Of a DNA stretch of 64,000 nt, positions 59,671 through 64,000 are shown piece by piece. The position numbers and the translations under genes are program-made. Origin of the DNA: Flavobacterium hungaricum (GTDB lineage: Bacteria > Bacteroidota > Bacteroidia > Flavobacteriales > Flavobacteriaceae); NCBI RefSeq assembly GCF_015182285.1, contig NZ_PRDM01000001.1, positions 868,001 through 932,000 on the forward strand, read 5' to 3'. The notes beneath the pieces are model-generated. The model saw nothing but the letters and a program-made list of their open reading frames with translations. It searched no databases and had not been told where the DNA came from. Positions within the stretch are counted from its first letter, which is position 1. Each line of letters begins with the position of its first letter.

Positions 59671-60528
59671 ATGATAAGCGAAGCACAATTTCAAGCCGAA
59701 TTACAACTGATGATTTCCAATGCTATACGCGAAGATGTGGGAGCAGGCGATTACAGTTCGCTGGCATGTATTCCAGATACAGCACACGGACAAGCAAAAT
59801 TATTGGTAAAAGATCAGGGAATTATTGCAGGTGTTGCTTTGGCTCGTATGATTTTTGAATATGTTGATCCAAAACTAAAAGTGAAAACGTATATAGAAGA
59901 TGGAACTCATGTAGAATATGGAGAAGTTGTTTTTGAAGTTTCTGGAAGTTCGCAGTCTATCTTAAAGGCAGAAAGAGTGGTTTTGAATACCATGCAGAGA
60001 ATGTCTGCTATTGCAACAAAAACAAATCAATACACGGTTTTATTAGAAGGAACGGGGGCTAAAATATTGGATACTCGTAAAACAACCCCAAATTTTAGAG
60101 CTGCAGAAAAATGGGCCGTAAAAATTGGAGGCGGCGAGAATCATCGTTTTGCACTTTATGATATGGTGATGCTAAAGGATAATCATATTGATTTTGCAGG
60201 TGGTATTACTTTGGCAATTAAAAAAACAAAAGAGTTTTTAAAAGAAAATAATCTTGATTTGAAGATTATTGTAGAAGCCAGAAACTTAGACGAAATACGC
60301 GAAATTCTTTTAAGCGACGGGGTTCACAGAATTTTGATCGATAATTTTAATTACGAAGATACCAAAACGGCAGTTCAGTTAATCGGAACAAAATGCCAGA
60401 CAGAATCTTCGGGTAATATCAACGAAAAAACCATTCGCGAATATGCTCTTTGCGGTGTAAATTATATTTCATCTGGCGCTTTGACTCATTCGGTATATAA
60501 TATGGATTTGAGTTTGAAAGCCTTTTAG
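59671..60528 (+). CDS. nadC: Nicotinate-nucleotide pyrophosphorylase (carboxylating)
   Basis: NadC (quinolinate phosphoribosyltransferase) converts quinolinate and PRPP to nicotinate mononucleotide in de novo NAD synthesis. The 285-residue length fits. Signatures: NAIREDVGAGDYSSLACIP near 17-35, LNTMQRMSAIATKTNQY, ILDTRKTTPNFRAAEKWAVK near 131-150 (PRPP/quinolinate Arg/Lys), GGGENHRFALYDMVMLKDNH, and SGNINEKTIREYALCGVNYISSGALTHS at the end. It is cytoplasmic. The 271 bp upstream contain no gene. BrkB/YihY follows after a repeat. Confidence 0.97.
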   Translation: MISEAQFQAELQLMISNAIREDVGAGDYSSLACIPDTAHGQAKLLVKDQGIIAGVALARMIFEYVDPKLKVKTYIEDGTHVEYGEVVFEVSGSSQSILKAERVVLNTMQRMSAIATKTNQYTVLLEGTGAKILDTRKTTPNFRAAEKWAVKIGGGENHRFALYDMVMLKDNHIDFAGGITLAIKKTKEFLKENNLDLKIIVEARNLDEIREILLSDGVHRILIDNFNYEDTKTAVQLIGTKCQTESSGNINEKTIREYALCGVNYISSGALTHSVYNMDLSLKAF

Positions 60529-60572
60529 TGAAGTTAGGAGTTTTGAGTTATAAGCTATGAGTTAGGTTTACA

Positions 60573-60616
60573 ATCTAAAATCTATCCCGATGACTATCGG
60601 GACAACAATCTAAAAT
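60573..60616. repeat. CCCGA/TCGGG intergenic repeat, copy C
   Basis: CTAAAATCTA, TCCCGATGACTATCGGGA (60585-60602), and CAATCTAAAATC form a symmetrical element with the same flanking words as the copy at 45711-45766. It lies just before the BrkB/YihY start. Confidence 0.6.
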
Positions 60617-60624
60617 CAAAAAAT

Positions 60625-61554
60625 ATGTCTAAAGAGATAGAAGATCGGATTGAAAAACTGCCTTTGGTTCGTTCTTTAGCCCGATTCTTTAAAAGCATAA
60701 AACTGCCTTGGCTCGAAGGTTTTTCGCTGTATGATTTGTTAGAAATGTATACTTTAGGAATTCTTGAAGGTGCTTTTTCGTATCATGCCAGCGCAGTTTC
60801 GTTTAGCTTTTTTATGGCATTATTCCCTTTTGCATTGTTTATTTTAAACTTAATTCCGTTTATTCCAATAGACAATTTCCAGGCTGATTTTCTGTTGTTT
60901 GTCCAGCAGAGTGTCCCGCCAAACACCTACGATGCGATTAGTAAAATTATCAGCGATATCTTGAATAATAGTCATTCTGGCTTGTTGTCCTCAGGGTTTT
61001 TGCTTTCTATTTTTTTGATGGCAAATGGTGTGAACGGAATTTTAAGCGGTTTTGAATCTTCAAAACACGTTTTTGATAAACGCGGCTTTTTCAGTCAGTA
61101 TTTGGTAGCTCTTGCTATTTCTTTAGTAATGACCATTATACTGTTTGTAACCGTTGCGACAATTGTTGTCTTTGAGGTCTTTATTCAAAAAACAATTATT
61201 CAGGATGTTTTAAGCGATCGTATTCCGCTTATTATTTTAGGAAGATATCTGTTCGTTTTGTTGATGATTTTGGTAACGTCTTCCATATTATTACGTTACG
61301 GAACCAAGCAGTATAATAAAGTACCTTTTATAAGCATCGGATCGGTTTTTACGACCATCTTAATTGTTATATCTTCGTTCTTTTTTGGGATTTGGGTTAT
61401 AAAATTCTCAAAATATAACGAACTTTATGGTTCTATTGGGACATTATTAATTCTAATGTTTTATATTTGGATAAACTGTATGATATTGCTTTTGGGGTTC
61501 GAACTGAATGCATCTATCAGAAAATTAAAACAAAAAAAAAATAAAGACGTATGA
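60625..61554 (+). CDS. YihY/BrkB family inner-membrane protein
   Basis: This 309-residue membrane protein has six predicted helices with the family's opening GILEGAFSYHASAVSFSFFM near residue 48, the FALFILNLIPFIP block, and SGLLSSGFLLSIFLMANGVN, SSKHVFDKRGFFSQYLVALA, plus the later YGTKQYNKVPFISIGSVFTT and YGSIGTLLILMFYIWINCMI. The family was once named ribonuclease BN by mistake; it has no nuclease fold and no proven function. It overlaps the next gene by 4 bp, so the two are translationally coupled. Confidence 0.9.
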   Translation: MSKEIEDRIEKLPLVRSLARFFKSIKLPWLEGFSLYDLLEMYTLGILEGAFSYHASAVSFSFFMALFPFALFILNLIPFIPIDNFQADFLLFVQQSVPPNTYDAISKIISDILNNSHSGLLSSGFLLSIFLMANGVNGILSGFESSKHVFDKRGFFSQYLVALAISLVMTIILFVTVATIVVFEVFIQKTIIQDVLSDRIPLIILGRYLFVLLMILVTSSILLRYGTKQYNKVPFISIGSVFTTILIVISSFFFGIWVIKFSKYNELYGSIGTLLILMFYIWINCMILLLGFELNASIRKLKQKKNKDV

Positions 61555-61985
61555 AAAATTGGATGCTGACTATCGGAGTGTTTTTCTTTGCGCTGACCAT
61601 GCAAAGTCAAAGTCAAGGTGTAATTGGAAAATGGAAAACCATTGACGATGAAACTGGAGAAGCAAAATCTATTGTTGAAATTTATGAGAAATCTGGAAAA
61701 ATTTACGGTAAAGTAGTAGATATACTTCGCGACAGCCATAAAAAAGATGTTTGTGCGAAATGTGAAGGAACAGAAAAAAATAAACCTATTTTAGGAATGG
61801 TTATTATTAATGGACTAAAAAAAGACGGTTCAGAATATAACGGAGGTACCATTTTAGACCCTACAAGCGGTAAAAAATACAAATGTTATATTACCTTAGA
61901 TTCTGCAGATAAATTGAAATTACGCGGCTATGTTGGTGTTTCGATTATGGGAAGAACTCAATATTGGACCAGAGTAAAGAATTAA
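61551..61985 (+). CDS. DUF2147 exported protein
   Basis: This 144-residue protein has a signal peptide (MKNWMLTIGVFFFALTMQSQ) and a DUF2147 domain: GVIGKWKTIDDETGEAKSIV at the start, YEKSGKIYGKVVDI, a CAKC pair (residues near 64-67), GMVIINGLKKDGSEYNGGTI, LDPTSGKKYKCYITLDSADK, and the end LRGYVGVSIMGRTQYWTRVK. Members are found in many Bacteroidota and Proteobacteria with unknown role; the beta-rich fold resembles small ligand-binding barrels. The start overlaps the BrkB/YihY stop. The metallo-beta-lactamase gene follows after 14 bp. Confidence 0.9.
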   Translation: MKNWMLTIGVFFFALTMQSQSQGVIGKWKTIDDETGEAKSIVEIYEKSGKIYGKVVDILRDSHKKDVCAKCEGTEKNKPILGMVIINGLKKDGSEYNGGTILDPTSGKKYKCYITLDSADKLKLRGYVGVSIMGRTQYWTRVKN

Positions 61986-61999
61986 CTTTTTAATTACTA

Positions 62000-62752
62000 A
62001 TGCAAAAATTAGCATCGATAATTTTATTCTTAGCCGTACTATGCAATAGTTTCGGACAATCTAAGGGTTCGCCATTACAAATAAGTCATCTTACAGGTGA
62101 CTTTTATGTTTATAAAACCTTTCATGATTATAAAGGAACTCTGATTGCTGCCAATGCTATGTATCTTGTTACAGATGATGGTGTTGTGCTGTTTGATGCT
62201 CCTTGGGATAAAACGCAGTTTCAGCCTTTATTAGACAGTATAAAAGCAAAACACAACAAAAATGTTATAATGCATTTTGCCACACATTCTCATGAAGACA
62301 GGGCAGGAGGTTTGGATTTTTACAGACAAAAAAAAATCAAAACGTATACTATAAAATTAACCGATGTTATTCTTCAGAAAAACAATGAAAAAAGGGCTCA
62401 ATTTATAATTCCAAATGATACTGTATTTACAGTAGGACAGCATACTTTTGAGGTTTATTATCCAGGAAAAGGGCATGCTCCAGATAATGTTGTGGTTTGG
62501 TTTGATAAAGAAAAAGTACTTTACGGAGGTTGTTTTGTAAAAAGTACCGAGGCTGTTGATTTAGGATATTTAGGAGATGCTGCTGTCAAAGATTGGGAAA
62601 AATCGATTAAAAAAGTGCAGGCAAAATTTAAAAACCCTAATTATATTATTACCGGCCATGACGATTGGAAAGATCTGAATTCTTTGAGCCATACTTTAAA
62701 ACTGGTTAAGGAATATAACGCAGTAAAAACCAAGTCCTCTGGTAAAATATAA
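62000..62752 (+). CDS. bla: Subclass B1 metallo-beta-lactamase (BlaB/JOHN-like)
   Basis: This 250-residue zinc beta-lactamase hydrolyses penicillins, cephalosporins and probably carbapenems in the periplasm (signal peptide LASIILFLAVLCNSFGQ). All six B1 zinc ligands are present: ATHSHEDRAGGLDFY (His96, His98, Asp100), YPGKGHAPDNVVVW (His159), YGGCFVKS (Cys178) and IITGHDDWKDLNS (His220). Sequence pattern (GTLIAANAMYLVTDDGVVLF, LGYLGDAAVKDWEKSIKKVQ) closely follows BlaB and the chromosomal JOHN-1 enzyme of flavobacteria. There is no mobile element near, so it is likely native and vertically inherited. It lies 14 bp after the DUF2147 gene, with priA 25 bp further on. Confidence 0.93.
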   Translation: MQKLASIILFLAVLCNSFGQSKGSPLQISHLTGDFYVYKTFHDYKGTLIAANAMYLVTDDGVVLFDAPWDKTQFQPLLDSIKAKHNKNVIMHFATHSHEDRAGGLDFYRQKKIKTYTIKLTDVILQKNNEKRAQFIIPNDTVFTVGQHTFEVYYPGKGHAPDNVVVWFDKEKVLYGGCFVKSTEAVDLGYLGDAAVKDWEKSIKKVQAKFKNPNYIITGHDDWKDLNSLSHTLKLVKEYNAVKTKSSGKI

Positions 62753-62777
62753 TCTCTCAATCTTATAAAATTATTAC

Positions 62778-64000
62778 ATGTTTTTTGTCGAAGTTGTTTT
62801 ACCTCTTTCATTAGCCAAAACATTTACTTATCGTGTTTCTGAAGCCGAATTTCATTTTATTAAAAAAGGAATGCGTGTGGTGGTGCCTTTTGGTAAGAGT
62901 AAAATGTATACAGCTTTGGTTTTGGATCTGCATCAAAATGAGCCTAATTTGTATGAGGCAAAGGAAATTGATCAGATTTTGGACGAAAGGCCTATTGCAA
63001 CCGAAATTCAGATCAAACACTGGCTTTGGATTGCGGATTATTATATGTGCAGTATCGGCGATGTTTATCGCGGTGCTTTTCCCAGCGGTTTATTGTTAGA
63101 AAGTGAAACCGTAATCTCCAATAAACCAGAAACAATAGTAAATGACTCAGAGCTTTCTGATGATGAATTTTTGGTTTATGAAGCACTGCATCATCAGAGC
63201 TCTTTGAGGGTTCAGGATATTACTTCGATTTTAAACAAGAAAAATATTTTTCCGGTTCTTCAAAAAATGATAGCAAAAGACATTATTGTTTTAGAAGAAG
63301 AAATTAAAGAAACTTATAAGCCAAAATTGATTCGTTATGTGAAACTGCATTCAAAATACGAATCGGATAATGGTTTAAACGAGCTTTTGGAAGAACTAAA
63401 AAGCGCCAAAAAACAGAAAGAGATTGTTTTGGCTTTTTTTCAATTAAAAGCTTCAGAAAAAAAGCCTGTAACGGTAAAAAAGCTCACAGAATTTTCTAAT
63501 GTATCTGCGGCTGTTGTAAAAGCATTGGTTGAAAAAGAAATTTTTGAAGAATATTTGCTGCAGCAAGATCGCATTGTGTATTCTGGTGAGAAAACAGACA
63601 AACAACTTCAATTAAGTCAGCCTCAAGAAAAAGCTTTTTTGGAAATAAAAGAATGTTTTGCTGCAAAAGAAGTTTGTTTGCTGCATGGTGTAACTTCAAG
63701 TGGAAAAACGGAGATTTACATCAAATTAATTGAAGAATACTTAATCACAGGAAAGCAAGTTTTGTACCTGCTTCCAGAAATTGCTCTTACTACGCAATTG
63801 GTTTCCCGACTTCGTCTTCATTTTGGAGACAAAGTGGCTGTTTTTCATTCAAAATACAGTAATAATGAACGAGTAGAAGTCTGGAAACAGACGCTTGAAA
63901 ATTCTTCAAAAGCACAAATTATAATTGGGGCTAGATCAGCATTGTTTCTTCCTTTTTCTAATTTAGGGCTTCTTATTGTAGACGAAGAACACGAACAGAC
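62778..64000 (+). CDS. priA: Primosomal protein N' (replication restart helicase PriA), partial
   Basis: PriA is the DEXH-family helicase that restarts stalled replication forks. About 407 N-terminal codons are visible from ATG 62778 (MFFVEVVLPLSLAKTFTYRV, the family's DNA-binding domain opening), then VVPFGKSKMYTALVLDLHQN, the WH linker, and helicase motifs near the edge: Walker A GVTSSGKTEIYIKLIEEYL (near residue 306), LLPEIALTTQLVSRLRLHFG, FHSKYSNNERVEVW, GARSALFLPFSNLGLLIVDE then EHEQ (DEEH box). The zinc-binding and C-terminal parts lie outside the window. Confidence 0.96.
   Translation, partial: MFFVEVVLPLSLAKTFTYRVSEAEFHFIKKGMRVVVPFGKSKMYTALVLDLHQNEPNLYEAKEIDQILDERPIATEIQIKHWLWIADYYMCSIGDVYRGAFPSGLLLESETVISNKPETIVNDSELSDDEFLVYEALHHQSSLRVQDITSILNKKNIFPVLQKMIAKDIIVLEEEIKETYKPKLIRYVKLHSKYESDNGLNELLEELKSAKKQKEIVLAFFQLKASEKKPVTVKKLTEFSNVSAAVVKALVEKEIFEEYLLQQDRIVYSGEKTDKQLQLSQPQEKAFLEIKECFAAKEVCLLHGVTSSGKTEIYIKLIEEYLITGKQVLYLLPEIALTTQLVSRLRLHFGDKVAVFHSKYSNNERVEVWKQTLENSSKAQIIIGARSALFLPFSNLGLLIVDEEHEQ

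Noticed and set aside
59613-59858. Overlapping 81-codon frame at the nadC start
   Set aside because: Arg/Ser/Tyr-rich shadow of nadC in another frame; nadC is fully conserved.
1-64000. tRNA, rRNA, insertion sequences or prophage
   Set aside because: No cloverleaf with CCA-type ends, no rRNA-like stretches, and no transposase, integrase or phage structural genes were found.

Overview
This window reads as chromosome from a Flavobacterium-like member of the Bacteroidota. The evidence is the high A+T content, promoters with the TAnnTTTG -7 box, almost no Shine-Dalgarno sites, SusC/SusD pairs, a C-terminal type IX secretion (T9SS) signal, short lipoprotein and secretion signals, and a BlaB/JOHN-type chromosomal metallo-beta-lactamase. 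I saw no rRNA, tRNA, CRISPR array, phage or insertion sequence.

Layout. 1-3876 (minus): a CPA1 antiporter cut by the window edge, then small unrecognised proteins and a broken ORF. 4266-6149: dnaK behind a sigma-54-like promoter, followed by a carboxypeptidase-regulatory-domain protein (6231-6920) that carries a premature stop. 7074-11592: corA and the acetate branch pta-ackA. 11697-26574: a polysaccharide utilization locus (membrane-tethered regulator, SusC, SusD, GH144 endo-beta-1,2-glucanase-like protein, esterase, GH3, glycerophosphodiesterase, GH43-like protein). 26741-37348: a secreted M28 peptidase, a TPR-HTH regulator, a 45-residue ORF, a 2043-residue M4 protease with a T9SS signal, and a porin-like barrel. 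37408-49029 (minus): small membrane protein, Coq4-like protein, YiiX-like peptidase, barrel protein, kdsA, an operon with an alkylglycerol-monooxygenase-like protein and a lysoplasmalogenase, then clpS, prmA, tpiA, a thioredoxin-like lipoprotein and an unrecognised membrane protein. 49139-59399: DoxX-type protein, DUF1599, folP (plus) with two unknown genes, rlmH, a monooxygenase-like protein, a secreted adenosine deaminase, GNAT-OsmC-pirin, AlkC-like. 59671-64000 (plus): nadC, BrkB/YihY, DUF2147, metallo-beta-lactamase, and priA cut by the window edge.

How genes work together. The PUL looks built for beta-1,2-glucan. Its co-located phosphodiesterase and esterase suggest a natural substrate with phosphoglycerol and acyl groups, as on proteobacterial osmoregulated periplasmic glucans (inference). 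The AGMO-like and lysoplasmalogenase genes form a possible ether-lipid breakdown pair. The Coq4-like and YiiX-like genes share a near-identical palindrome at the same distance from their starts.

The intergenic spaces are rich in several unrelated repeat families: a structured two-part element, a CCCGA/TCGGG hairpin element, about four tandem 76-79 bp units before folP, and a perfect 30-bp inverted repeat. They are listed separately. Several starts were moved from the longest ORF because the upstream part covers a promoter or repeat.
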